64,000 nt of DNA from Singulisphaera acidiphila DSM 18658. GTDB lineage: Bacteria; Planctomycetota; Planctomycetia; Isosphaerales; Isosphaeraceae. Numbering within the stretch: position 1 is the first letter of the stretch; each line of letters starts with the position of its first letter. Shown here piece after piece: positions 17,947 through 26,573 of this stretch. Under the pieces are notes generated by a model. That model was given only the letters and a program-made list of their open reading frames with translations. It did not search any database and was not told the DNA's origin. The stretch spans positions 4,402,001 to 4,466,000 of the forward strand of contig NC_019892.1 of assembly GCF_000242455.2 (NCBI RefSeq). Direction: 5' to 3'. The position numbers and the translations under genes were made by a program.

Positions 17947-18939
17947 TCACCAGATCCCTTCACGCGGGTTGAGCGGATTCCGTTCGGCGAACTCTTGGAT
18001 AAGGCGTTGGCTGGTCTCGTCGACCTTCTTCGGAACGGCAATCTTGGCGATGAGGAACAAGTCCCCCGCAGGCTTCCCCCCCGCCTCGGGAACCCCCTGG
18101 CCGCGAAGCCGAAGCTTCTGGCCACTCGAAGTGCCCGGCGGAATGGGCAGTGACTTCGTCCCGTCGAGCGTGGGCACCTCGATCTTGGCACCCAGGATGG
18201 CCTCGGAGACCGAGATCGGCACGTCGACCGAGAGGTTGCGACCGTCGCGTGTGAAGTAGGGATGGGGCTCGACGGTGACGTGGATCGTCAGGTCGCCACG
18301 CGGACCTCCCTGCTCACCCGGCTCCCCCTGACCGCGGAGCCGGAGCTTGGCCCCGGACTCGATGCCGGGCGGAACCTTGACGGCAAGAGTCTCGCGTTTA
18401 CCATCCTCCCGCTCGATGTCGAATTTGGTCTCACCGCCTCGGATAGCAGTGATGAAGGGGATCGTCAGATGCGCCTCGACGTTCCGACCGGGCCGAGGTC
18501 CCGTAGGCCGCTGCTGCCGGCCCCGCCCGCCGCGCATCCGGCCGAGCAGTTCCTCGAAGATCCCGCCCCCCCCTTGGTCCCCTTCGGCAGCCCCCGCCGC
18601 ACCACCGGGGCCGAAAAAGTCGTTGAAGTCGAATGACTGGTCATACCCCGACCCCGGCCCCGCCTGGTGGGCCGTCCATTCGTGAGCTCCCGCCCTTGGG
18701 CCCGCCGTGGCTCCCTCGAACGCCGCATTGCCGTAATTATTATAGAGGGCGCGTTTCTCGGGATCCGACAAGATGTCGTAAGCCTGCTGCACCTCTTTGA
18801 AGCGTGACTCGGCCTTTTTGTCACCGGGGTTGACGTCCGGGTGATACTTTCTTGCCTGTGTTCGATACGCCTTCTTGATCGCGTCGGCCGAAGCGTCGCG
18901 GGCCACCCCAAGGACTTCATAATAATCGCGGTCGGGCAT
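17947..18939 (-). CDS. DnaJ/CbpA-type co-chaperone
   Basis: A 330-aa protein. The J-domain occupies about residues 1-70, with HPD at 33-35 ([14 protein letters not shown]). A Gly-rich linker ([17 protein letters not shown]) leads to two C-terminal substrate-binding domains ([40 protein letters not shown]). The Cys-rich zinc finger of canonical DnaJ is missing, which makes it CbpA-like. It stimulates the DnaK ATPase and delivers clients. The ATG at 18939 ([12 protein letters not shown]) is the family's usual start. It is the first gene of the run ending in yidD. Confidence 0.94.
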   Translation of the reverse strand: MPDRDYYEVLGVARDASADAIKKAYRTQARKYHPDVNPGDKKAESRFKEVQQAYDILSDPEKRALYNNYGNAAFEGATAGPRAGAHEWTAHQAGPGSGYDQSFDFNDFFGPGGAAGAAEGDQGGGGIFEELLGRMRGGRGRQQRPTGPRPGRNVEAHLTIPFITAIRGGETKFDIEREDGKRETLAVKVPPGIESGAKLRLRGQGEPGEQGGPRGDLTIHVTVEPHPYFTRDGRNLSVDVPISVSEAILGAKIEVPTLDGTKSLPIPPGTSSGQKLRLRGQGVPEAGGKPAGDLFLIAKIAVPKKVDETSQRLIQEFAERNPLNPREGIW

Positions 18940-19249
18940 GGTCGGGACTGACCTCTCTCGCGGTTCAAGCACTCAGCGCGCGAAATCTCTCTTGCGATTT
19001 CCATTCCAATTCTACCTTGGTCCCCGAACCGTTCAAGCGAAACCGCCGCCAAACGAAACGGTTCAACCCTCGCCGCGACGGGTCCAAGCTGATAAAATCA
19101 CTCAATGGGGCTGCGCCGTTCTCAAGAGGCAGGTCGCCGATGACGCCACCTTGGTTGAAGGTGTCGAGCCTCACGCGCTCAAAGGGACCACCCGCCTGGA
19201 AAACGGTCAGGACTTGGGGATCATCTCAACCTTTTCTTTTTGTCGGGGA

Positions 19250-19753
19250 GTGATTGCGCTCTTGGCAAGTCTGCCGCTGATCATCCATGAGCGGTTAGGG
19301 AGTTGGACCCGGCAACTGCGGCCGAGGCTTGTGGCCTGGCCAATCCGGCTGATGGAATCGCGGTCGCGGGCTGATCTGGAGGGAGCGCTGGCCGGGACTG
19401 CCTGCCCGATTCTGGTGATCGACCTGGAGCGGCGACCTCGGGCCGGGCTCGACGACCTGGAGCGGGCGACCCGAACGGCACCTTCGGCCCTGATCCTGGT
19501 GCTCGACCCTGGTGCACATGACGATGTGGCCCTCTTGGCCCGTGAACTGGGAGCCACGCACGTTTATTCCGGAGTCGTCACCCCCCCCACGGTGGCTCGG
19601 TTACTCGAGCGCTGGATCGTCCTGGCCCAGCGACGGACCGAGGCCGATGGCTGGTCGAGCGCCCGCAAGCCAGAGCCGGAGCCCGAACCCTGGAACTGGC
19701 TGGCCCCTTATTTGACTCCAGCGCGGCCCGGTCCAACCTGGCCCCGCCCCTGA
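19250..19753 (+). CDS. Receiver-like domain protein (167 aa)
   Basis: A GTG start at 19250 gives a 167-aa protein beginning VIALLASLPLIIHERLG; an earlier in-frame start exists but its extra sequence looks non-coding. The centre (LEGALAGTACPILVIDLERRPRAGLDDLERATRTAPSALILVLDPG, then ELGATHVYSGVVTPPTVARLLERWI) follows the beta-alpha pattern of a response-regulator receiver, but the phosphate-accepting positions look degenerate. No output domain follows. It lies 63 bases before mrp. The function is unknown. Confidence 0.55.
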   Translation: MIALLASLPLIIHERLGSWTRQLRPRLVAWPIRLMESRSRADLEGALAGTACPILVIDLERRPRAGLDDLERATRTAPSALILVLDPGAHDDVALLARELGATHVYSGVVTPPTVARLLERWIVLAQRRTEADGWSSARKPEPEPEPWNWLAPYLTPARPGPTWPRP

Positions 19754-19816
19754 CTCTATTTTCTTGAATCAACGCCCCCGGAACACCCACGCTTCGCTGA
19801 CCGAGGAACTCTTTCG

Positions 19817-20983
19817 ATGTTCGGCAAGAAAAGCTCCAGTCTGACCGAGCAGGACGTGCTCAACGCCCTGAGAGGGGTGCAAGACCCCGACCTTCACCGC
19901 GACCTCGTCGATCTCGGCATGATCAAGAACATCCTGATCGGCGAAGGCACGGTCGCCCTGACCGTGAACCTGACGACGCCTGCCTGCCCGATGAAGGCCA
20001 AGATCGAGGCGGACGTCCGCGGTGCGCTCGCCAACCGACTCGGAAGCGACTGGGCGGTCACGATCACAATGGGCGCCGAGGTCCGGGGCAAGGGGATCGC
20101 CGAGAAAGGGGATATCCCCGGCGTCAAGAATGTGATCGCGGTCGGCTCGGGCAAAGGGGGAGTCGGCAAGTCGACGATGGCCGCGGCGATCGCCTACGGC
20201 TTGCAAGCGTATGGCTCGACGGTCGGCCTGATGGACGCCGACGTCTACGGCCCGTCGATCCCCCACCTGGTCGGCGCCACAGGGCGGCCGATGGCCAAAG
20301 GAGAGCGAATCCAGCCGATCGAGGCGAACGGCCTGCGGCTGATGTCGATGGGCTTCCTGCTCGAACCCGAGCGTGCCGTGATCATGCGCGGGCCGATGCT
20401 CCACGGGATCATGCAGCAGTTCCTCCACCAGGTTGACTGGGGCGATCTCGACTACCTCGTCATCGACCTGCCGCCGGGCACCGGCGACGTCCCGTTGACC
20501 CTCTCGCAGGCACTCCCTTTGACCGGGGCCGTGGTCGTCTGCACGCCGCAAGAAGTCGCGCTCCTGGACGCGACCCGGGCGGTCGCCATGTTCCGCCAGC
20601 TCAAGGTCCCGATGCTCGGGATGATCGAGAACATGAGCTTCTTCGACGTCCAGTCCTACCTCCTGGAACGCGGCGGCCCCAAGGCCCGGAAGCTGGTCGA
20701 AACGAGCGGCCTCTTCGAAGCGCCGGGGGACGAACGCGCGTACCTCTTCGGCCGAGGTGGAGCCCGGAAGAAGGCCGAACAACTCGGCGTCCCCTTCCTG
20801 GGCGAAGTCCCCTTGAACATCAACGTCCGCGAGCGCGGCGACGAGGGTAAAATCAAGGAGGCCCTCGCACCCGGATCCCTGGCTCGCCCCTACTTGCTGG
20901 GCGTCGTCGAACAGCTCGCCGCGCAGATCAGCATCCAGAATATCAAGACTCCCAAGATGCCCAAGCTTGAAATTCTGAACTAA
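19817..20983 (+). CDS. mrp: Mrp/ApbC/Nbp35 family Fe-S carrier ATPase
   Basis: A 388-aa protein. An N-terminal MIP18 (DUF59) domain (about residues 11-85, VQDPDLHRDLVDLGMIKN, TTPACPM) precedes a deviant Walker A motif GKGGVGKST (112-120), a switch region MDADVYGPSIPHL and VIDLPPGTGDVPLTLSQ. Family members carry or assemble [4Fe-4S] clusters. The CxxC motif that normally follows IENMS to bridge the cluster between subunits is absent; a longer insert (ERGGPKARKLVETSGLFEAPG) lies there instead. Either the cluster is bound differently or the protein is an adapted family member. Confidence 0.92.
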   Translation: MFGKKSSSLTEQDVLNALRGVQDPDLHRDLVDLGMIKNILIGEGTVALTVNLTTPACPMKAKIEADVRGALANRLGSDWAVTITMGAEVRGKGIAEKGDIPGVKNVIAVGSGKGGVGKSTMAAAIAYGLQAYGSTVGLMDADVYGPSIPHLVGATGRPMAKGERIQPIEANGLRLMSMGFLLEPERAVIMRGPMLHGIMQQFLHQVDWGDLDYLVIDLPPGTGDVPLTLSQALPLTGAVVVCTPQEVALLDATRAVAMFRQLKVPMLGMIENMSFFDVQSYLLERGGPKARKLVETSGLFEAPGDERAYLFGRGGARKKAEQLGVPFLGEVPLNINVRERGDEGKIKEALAPGSLARPYLLGVVEQLAAQISIQNIKTPKMPKLEILN

Positions 20984-21006
20984 TTTTCAGAATCCTGACT
21001 CGATCT

Positions 21007-21087
21007 CCCGTAGGGTGGGCACAACCCACCATGACATCTAGGCTTTTGAAATCAAAAGGAAATGGTGGGCCGTGCCCACCCTACGGG
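21007..21087. repeat. Long palindromic intergenic repeat (family A, copy 1)
   Basis: An inverted repeat with 26-base arms: CCCGTAGGGTGGGCACAACC at the left pairs with GGTGGGCCGTGCCCACCCTA at the right, with two mismatches, around a loop of about 29 bases. It lies between mrp and the convergent G8 gene. A near-identical core (GGGTGGGCACGGCCCACCAT) recurs at 29311-29393. It could end transcription from both sides and looks like a dispersed REP-type element. Confidence 0.8.
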
Positions 21088-21143
21088 ATCAAACTCTCGG
21101 CCGAGTCAAAAGTGGGCGGGGTGCACCGCCCACGGTCCCAAGA

Positions 21144-23243
21144 TCAGAACGAAGGCTCCGACGGTTTGTGCCCTTCGATGGTCGCGGCGGCCGGATGAGG
21201 CTTGGAGGCGGGCGCACGCAGAATGTGCGGCCGTTGCTCGACGTTGCCGGCGGCGTCCTCCGCCCTGGCCTCGAACATAGGGGCGGCGTCAAGCTCGACC
21301 TCCCACTCGGCGAAGTTGGGCCGGAGCGACCTGGCCTCGCGGCCGTTGACCATGACGCTCTTGATCTCGTAATCGTCGATCGCGACCCCCTTCACGCGCA
21401 CGCGGTCGCTCGACTCTCCTGGAGAGAGATGAGTGATCACGGTCGAAGGGGGCAGGTCGTCGACCGGACGGAGGAACGTGACTCGGTCTCCTCCCTGGGC
21501 GCGGCCGGGTCGCGGGTTGAACACGCCCATCGAGATAATCTTGTCCATCTTCAAGTTCGTGTATTCATGACCGTCCATTACGCTCCGCCAGAGGGCGTAT
21601 TGCGAGTCGTACAGATCCATCCCGTCCGCGCGGACGTTGGGGGATCCGCCATGGAAGGCCCAGTGGGTATCCCAGGCGCGGAAGTTTCGGATCAGGAACG
21701 GATGACGAATGTCGGGGCCAACGCCGTCGACATCCTCAATCTTGGTTTCGACGGCTCCGCTCGAGTAACCGGGTACACCGCCGTCGTTGAAGCCTCCAAG
21801 GTTCAGGCCGAAGAACCGCTGACAGTGCGCCTCGTTGTTCTCGAACCGGATGAACGGGAGCGTGCGAATATCGACACGCTTTTTCGTACCATCGGGTTGA
21901 AGCACGGACAAGTTCGGGTCAAACCCAGCGCCGGCCACAACGTCGAAGCGGAACCCATCCTGATCGCACTCGGCCGCCACGTTGTTCGTGAATGAGTTCA
22001 GGCTGTTGGACCACCAGAAGCCGGAGCCGAGGTTCCGGTCAAAGGGGAGGACCTGGTCGGGAAGCGGCTTGCCCCGAAGCGCCATCACGGCCAGGTTGTG
22101 GTCGAAGTGGTTGCGAGTCTCGGTGCCGTCCTCGAGGAAGAAGCCGTGGCCGACCGACTTGTAGCCGACGCAGTCGCGAACAACCAGGTCGCTCGTCCCG
22201 TGGACGGTGATCCAACGGTTCTTGCTGTCCCAGATCGAGGCTCCAATCACCGAGCTCCCGCGCATCGAGTCGCCAAGCATGTGAAAATGCAGGCTGTACT
22301 TGCCGAGCACCCCTTCCTTGCCGAGGTGGCGGAACTCGGCGTAGGAGATGGAACCGGCCGAGTTTTTATGAAACATCGTGTGCCCGCGAACACCGTTCGG
22401 ATTGGCCGACTCGACGATCACGTTGCGCGTCAGGTTGGCAACCTCAGCACTATAGTTCCCCTCGGCACGGTGGTCGAAATCCAAGGGTTTGTCGAGCGTC
22501 ACAAGCACCAGGCCGTGCTCAACGTAGGGCTTCACGCCTTTGATGAGCCGCTCCTCGGTCGAAGGGCGTTCGACGACGCTGGTGGTGCGGGTCTGCTTGT
22601 AGCCGAACTGGCGGGTCGTGCCGGTCAGGACAAGATGATCACCCGCTTTCCAGTCGCTGATCTCGTCGCCTTTGAGCAGAACGATCGGCTCGTTGCGGTA
22701 GGCCTCGCGGGCCAGCTTCGTCCAGGTCTGCTTGAGCGTGGATCCATGAAACTCCATCCGGCCGCCACAGCAGACGATGGCCGGGCAGGTTTCTTGGTCC
22801 ATCCCTTCAACATAGGCCAGGCGAATTAAGGCAGTCTTGCCGGCCGGGATCGGATCGTCCGGCAAGCCGACCAGGAGCGCGGGCTTGGGTTGGTCGTCTG
22901 CGTGCCGAGGCATGTGAGCGTCGCAGTCGAAACCGTTCTCGCTGGAGTCGTCCCCCGGCTGAATCTTGATCAGGCCGACCGCCAGGCGCGTATTCCGATC
23001 GTGCGCAAACTCAAGAGTCCCGGCGACATGGATCGAGCGAATGACCTTGTCTGATTCCAGGTCGTAGCGGACGTGGTGCCCTTCGCGGACCTGAACCCGG
23101 GTTCCAGGGCCGGGGACCTGCCCCCCTTCCCAGGTCTTGGCGTCGGACCAGTCGCCACTCCGGTCCGATCGCACCAAGGGGACAGCCGCAAGGACGTTAT
23201 CTGCAAGAGCGAAGGCCAGCAAGAGAGCAAGTTTCCAAGGCAT
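21144..23243 (-). CDS. Exported G8-domain beta-helix protein
   Basis: A 699-aa protein. A signal peptide (MPWKLALLLAFALADNVLAA) is followed by a G8 domain (about 27-150: GDWSDAKTWEGGQVPGPGTR, VRSIHVAGTL-type strands), named for its conserved glycines and found in CEMIP and PKHD1-like proteins. The remainder reads as a right-handed parallel beta-helix (FHKNSAGSISYAEFRHLGKEG, IGASIWDSKNRWITVHGTSD, NHFDHNLAVMAL) and ends in an immunoglobulin-like strand-rich part. Such proteins are secreted or surface proteins, and polysaccharide binding or cleavage is possible. The ATG at 23243 precedes the signal peptide. Confidence 0.85.
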   Translation of the reverse strand: MPWKLALLLAFALADNVLAAVPLVRSDRSGDWSDAKTWEGGQVPGPGTRVQVREGHHVRYDLESDKVIRSIHVAGTLEFAHDRNTRLAVGLIKIQPGDDSSENGFDCDAHMPRHADDQPKPALLVGLPDDPIPAGKTALIRLAYVEGMDQETCPAIVCCGGRMEFHGSTLKQTWTKLAREAYRNEPIVLLKGDEISDWKAGDHLVLTGTTRQFGYKQTRTTSVVERPSTEERLIKGVKPYVEHGLVLVTLDKPLDFDHRAEGNYSAEVANLTRNVIVESANPNGVRGHTMFHKNSAGSISYAEFRHLGKEGVLGKYSLHFHMLGDSMRGSSVIGASIWDSKNRWITVHGTSDLVVRDCVGYKSVGHGFFLEDGTETRNHFDHNLAVMALRGKPLPDQVLPFDRNLGSGFWWSNSLNSFTNNVAAECDQDGFRFDVVAGAGFDPNLSVLQPDGTKKRVDIRTLPFIRFENNEAHCQRFFGLNLGGFNDGGVPGYSSGAVETKIEDVDGVGPDIRHPFLIRNFRAWDTHWAFHGGSPNVRADGMDLYDSQYALWRSVMDGHEYTNLKMDKIISMGVFNPRPGRAQGGDRVTFLRPVDDLPPSTVITHLSPGESSDRVRVKGVAIDDYEIKSVMVNGREARSLRPNFAEWEVELDAAPMFEARAEDAAGNVEQRPHILRAPASKPHPAAATIEGHKPSEPSF

Positions 23244-23339
23244 GATGATACCAGTCTCTCGATGAGAATAAGTACGGAGCAACCCCCGACATCGGTAAGC
23301 TCGGGTCTTCCCCTTAATTGGGATCGCGCCCCTCTCGGA

Positions 23340-24317
23340 TCAGTACTGATCGGCGCTCAAGACCTCGCCGCCAGCCTTGGAGACGAACGACCTGACGACC
23401 GGTCTGGCGGTCGATTCCTTGAGGAACCGAACCGAGCCATCGCAAACCAGGGCGTTGATACCTGCGGCGTGGAACGAATAGACCCCATTCCAGCCGTTGT
23501 GGCAGCTGATCACGCACGGGCCTTCATTATCGTCCTGCCCCCCGTGAAAGGTGACGATGCGCATATTCATAAACCCAGCCCAAGCTCCGTGGGACCACCA
23601 ACGATCGGCCGCCTGAGTCGAGCTCGGGGTGGGAAAACCGTGGATATATTTGCCACCAACGTAGTAGTCGGGCTTGCCCGCGCATTCGTAGGCCAACATC
23701 GTGTTCGACAGGCCGTCGGTGATTGATTGGAACGGCGTGTGGACAGTCTGGTCGAGTGCTCCGGTCCATTCGAGGCGGGCGGACGCAGGCAGCCAGGGTT
23801 CGGCATAGGAACGTGCCGTGAAATAGTCACCGGGGGCGGCCGAGAGGCTCATATCGGGAACCCCGTTACTTCCCGTGAATTTGACGACCCCGGCCACGGG
23901 GGTCGGAGGACGTGGCGTGGCCGGACAAATATAGACCGACATCACGGTGCGCACGGCCGTCTGGTTCTCTGGGAGATGGAATCCCAGGTTGAAGTTGTAG
24001 GCGGCGTAGACTTGCGGTTGCTCGATGAAGCCGAGGATCTGGGCGCACCAGCCGCCGAACTGCTCCGTGTTAGGCGTGCTCTTTCCCACCGCAGTGGGAG
24101 GGAATCCTCCCATCGCATCGGCATAGTTGTGCATCGCGATGCCGATCTGCTTCATGTTGTTCGTACAGGAAATCCGGCGGGCCGCCGCGCGGGCGGCCTG
24201 AACGGCGGGCAGCAACAAGGCAATGAGCACGGCGATGATGGCGATGACCACCAGCAACTCGATCAAGGTGAAACCGGAACGGCGGGGGCGGCCAACGGCC
24301 GCAAGGGGACAGGTCAT
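23340..24317 (-). CDS. DUF1559 protein with pilin-like N-terminus (second copy)
   Basis: A 325-aa DUF1559 member. A 14-residue basic leader precedes the prepilin-type motif [20 protein letters not shown], then [28 protein letters not shown], and the C-terminal signature [20 protein letters not shown]. The pilin-like N-terminus is nearly identical to that of the gene at 8738-9790, while the rest differs. It is probably exported and processed; its function is unknown. It lies about 100 bases upstream of the G8 gene on the same strand, so they may be co-transcribed. Confidence 0.94.
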   Translation of the reverse strand: MTCPLAAVGRPRRSGFTLIELLVVIAIIAVLIALLLPAVQAARAAARRISCTNNMKQIGIAMHNYADAMGGFPPTAVGKSTPNTEQFGGWCAQILGFIEQPQVYAAYNFNLGFHLPENQTAVRTVMSVYICPATPRPPTPVAGVVKFTGSNGVPDMSLSAAPGDYFTARSYAEPWLPASARLEWTGALDQTVHTPFQSITDGLSNTMLAYECAGKPDYYVGGKYIHGFPTPSSTQAADRWWSHGAWAGFMNMRIVTFHGGQDDNEGPCVISCHNGWNGVYSFHAAGINALVCDGSVRFLKESTARPVVRSFVSKAGGEVLSADQY

Positions 24318-24451
24318 CGGAGGTAGAACTCCCAGTGGTTACTTGGGTGGGCGACATTCGCCAGGCAATTGCGTTCCTGGAGACTGGCTGGAAAGCGCCC
24401 TCCCGAGGTCTGCCAAATGCTGTGAAACTCACGTGATCAATGCATCACTCG

Positions 24452-25192
24452 TCACGCATCATGGCGCCCGGGTTCCGGGAGTGAGTCGGTCTGGGTCCGG
24501 AACGCCTCGAACCGTTCCCAGTCACCGGCTTCCTGAAAAATGGCCATCGCCCTGCGGAGGCAAGAACGGCACTGCATGGCGGTCGGGTCGACGTCGCGAA
24601 GCAGGTCGCAGGCCTCCTCACGCTGGCCGGAGTGGTCGAGCAGCACGGCAAGGCTGACCCGGTAGAGCGAGACCTGAGGCGCCAGTTCATGGGCCCGGGC
24701 GACGGCCGTGATGACCGACGGGAGGGGTCTGCCGAGCCGCCTGAGGTAGAAGGCCACGCCAAAGTGCGCGTGGTGTTGCTCCGGATCGCGCCGGACGATC
24801 TTCCGGCAAGCCGCCAGCGCCGCCTCATTCTCCCCGAGACTTCCCAGGCCGGCGGCAACAGCGGCCAGCAGCGTGGTCGGGCACCGCTCGTCCCGGCCAA
24901 GCTGACGGTAGAGGTCGCACGCCAGACCCTTTCGGCCGGCCCTGGCGTGACATTCGGCCAGCGCACACCGCGAGGCCGGCTCGAGCGGTACCAGTAGACT
25001 TGCCGTCTCCAGTGCGGCGCACGCGCCGGGATAATTCCCCTGCCGATGACGGAGAAGACCCAGGAACTGCCAGAAGCGACCATCCTCAGGGTCCCCCTGG
25101 ACGGCTCGCTCCGCCATCTCGCTCGCTTCGTCAATCCGCCCGAGCCCGACGAGCTCGAAGCAACGATCCGCCATGTCTCTATGCAAATTCAT
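24452..25192 (-). CDS. TPR-repeat protein
   Basis: A 246-aa all-helical protein of tetratricopeptide repeats with TPR-like spacing: VGLGRIDEASEMAERAVQGD, RQGNYPGACAALETASLLVP, HARAGRKGLACDLYRQLGRD, LGSLGENEAALAACRKIVRR, and so on, about six units. TPR arrays usually serve protein-protein contacts. A CRSC pair lies near the C-terminus (MQCRSCLRRAM). There is no signal peptide. The ATG at 25192 (MNLHRDMADRCFEL) starts at the first repeat; a start at 25261 would add 23 less convincing residues. Confidence 0.75.
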   Translation of the reverse strand: MNLHRDMADRCFELVGLGRIDEASEMAERAVQGDPEDGRFWQFLGLLRHRQGNYPGACAALETASLLVPLEPASRCALAECHARAGRKGLACDLYRQLGRDERCPTTLLAAVAAGLGSLGENEAALAACRKIVRRDPEQHHAHFGVAFYLRRLGRPLPSVITAVARAHELAPQVSLYRVSLAVLLDHSGQREEACDLLRDVDPTAMQCRSCLRRAMAIFQEAGDWERFEAFRTQTDSLPEPGRHDA

Positions 25193-25605
25193 AGACGTGA
25201 TCCTCGATGCTCGAGAGACTGACGACATCCCCGCCAGCCGGTCAAACAAACGCTCGCTCACCCCGCGCCGCGCAACACCTTCGACGTCGTTCCGTCACCG
25301 GCTGCGGACCCGAAACCCTGATCGGCGGGACCAACGCCAAATCAGTCAGGGAGAGCTAATGAAACTGAGATTCAGTCTCAATTCAGATCTCAGATTGCCG
25401 TCTTTCGGCCCGTTTGTCAAGAGACTGGTTGCAGGAAATGCCCGCGACCTGGCTTTTCAAGACGAGCGAAGACGCTTGGAGGCGAGCGGGGAGCGGGAGA
25501 TCCCTGCCTGCTGACCCACTCCTTCACCAAGATAACGGGGAGGTGAGCAAGAAAGGCGAGCGAAGAGTTCTTAATGCGCTCCCGTTGATTTCTGATTCTG
25601 CGAAG
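25193..25605. other. Intergenic region upstream of higBA
   Basis: About 410 bases with no supported gene. It holds one copy of the AGGCGAGCGGGGAG repeat (25480-25505). Promoters for the TPR gene (minus) and higBA (plus) should lie here. Confidence 0.4.
25480..25505. repeat. Dispersed GAGCGGGGAG repeat (family B)
   Basis: AGGCGAGCGGGGAG is identical to 51048-51061, and the next bases continue the match partly (16 of 18). Its reverse complement resembles the arm at 38802-38827. Confidence 0.55.
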
Positions 25606-25628
25606 TTATGACGTGTTTATCGTAGTAA
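25606..25628. promoter_or_regulatory. Possible HigA operator
   Basis: TTATGACG and CGTAGTAA are imperfect inverted half-sites (6 of 8 matching) around seven bases, 28 bases before the higB start. HigA antitoxins repress their own operon by binding such dyads. The match is weak. Confidence 0.3.
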
Positions 25629-25656
25629 GAAGGAAGGGCTCGGGGCGAAAGTCAGG

Positions 25657-25995
25657 ATGCACATCATCAACCGAAAGAAACTGAAGGAGTTCGCCAAGGC
25701 TCACCCTGCTGCCGAAACGGCTCTTGATGCGTGGTATCGGCTGGTCAAGGATGCACGATGGGCCAGTTTTGCCGACGTTCGGGCCGACTACCCTTCGGCC
25801 GATCAGGTCGGCAGTCTGACGGTCTTCAATATCGGTGGCAACAAGTTTCGCCTGATCGCCGTCGTCATGATGAGGGTCGGCAAAGTTTACGTTCGAACGA
25901 TCCTGACCCACGCCGAGTACGATCGTGGCACATGGCAGGCCGATCGCCCCAAAGATAAGAGCAAGCCCCCAAAAAAGCCAAAGGAGAGCAGTTGA
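25657..25995 (+). CDS. higB: HigB-type toxin (mRNA interferase)
   Basis: A 112-aa protein matching the HigB toxin family: MHIINRKKLKEFAKAHP, ALDAWYRLVKDARWASFADV, VFNIGGNKFRLIAVVMMRVGKVYVRTILTHAEYD. HigB cleaves mRNA at the ribosome and is neutralised by HigA. In this subclass the toxin gene precedes the antitoxin, as here. A Lys/Pro-rich tail (KDKSKPPKKPKES) is an extension beyond the usual end. Its stop codon overlaps the higA start by one base. Confidence 0.93.
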   Translation: MHIINRKKLKEFAKAHPAAETALDAWYRLVKDARWASFADVRADYPSADQVGSLTVFNIGGNKFRLIAVVMMRVGKVYVRTILTHAEYDRGTWQADRPKDKSKPPKKPKESS

Positions 25996-26408
25996 TGGCC
26001 ACACGAACCGCCCCACTGACGCGATACATGGAACTTGTGGCGGCCTTCCCGCTTCGCCCGCTCCGCTCCGAGGCTCAGCTCGATCGGGCCATCAAGGTCG
26101 TCGATGGGCTGATTGACCAGGCGAAGCGAACCAAGGACGAGGAGGACTACTTGGACGTGCTGGGAACCTTGATTGAAGGATATGAGGAGGTCCATCACCC
26201 GATGGGCGAAGTCTCCGGAATCGGCATGCTCATTCACCTGATGGAAGCCAGAGGGGTGAACCAGGCCGGCGTGTCCCAAGGGGCGAGCCTACCGCTCTCG
26301 ACCGTCTCTGAGATCCTGGCGGGCAAACGGAAGTTGAACGTGAAGCACATCAAGGCCCTGTCGCGATTCTTCAAGGTGGCCCCAGGGCTTTTTATCGACC
26401 AGCAATGA
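25995..26408 (+). CDS. higA: HigA-type antitoxin with XRE helix-turn-helix
   Basis: A 137-aa protein. The N-terminal part (MELVAAFPLRPLRSEAQLDRAI) forms the toxin-binding segment of this subclass. The C-terminal helix-turn-helix is clear: GVNQAGVSQGASLPLSTVSEILAGKRKLNVKHIKALSRFF. It should neutralise HigB and repress the operon. The start at 25995 overlaps the higB stop by one base (TGATG), indicating translational coupling. Confidence 0.93.
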   Translation: MATRTAPLTRYMELVAAFPLRPLRSEAQLDRAIKVVDGLIDQAKRTKDEEDYLDVLGTLIEGYEEVHHPMGEVSGIGMLIHLMEARGVNQAGVSQGASLPLSTVSEILAGKRKLNVKHIKALSRFFKVAPGLFIDQQ

Positions 26409-26425
26409 GGCCGGAATCGATGGGG

Positions 26426-26502
26426 CCAGGGTCCTGCCGGCTGAGGCCGGCAAGACCCTGGAGGTAAAACGGTATGCGACGCAACCGTTGAGGAACGGTT
26501 GC
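26426..26502. terminator. Two hairpins between convergent higA and aguA
   Basis: The first (26426-26461) pairs CCAGGGTC...TGCCGG with CCGGCA...GACCCTGG. The second (26481-26502) pairs GCAACCGTT with AACGGTTGC around the four-base loop GAGG, a perfect 9-bp stem. Together they could terminate transcription from both directions. Confidence 0.6.
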
Positions 26503-26573
26503 AGGGCTTGTTCGGAATCACTGATATCAAGAGATTCCGCGGGTCGAGGGACCCGACAGGGAAGAAGTTCTCG

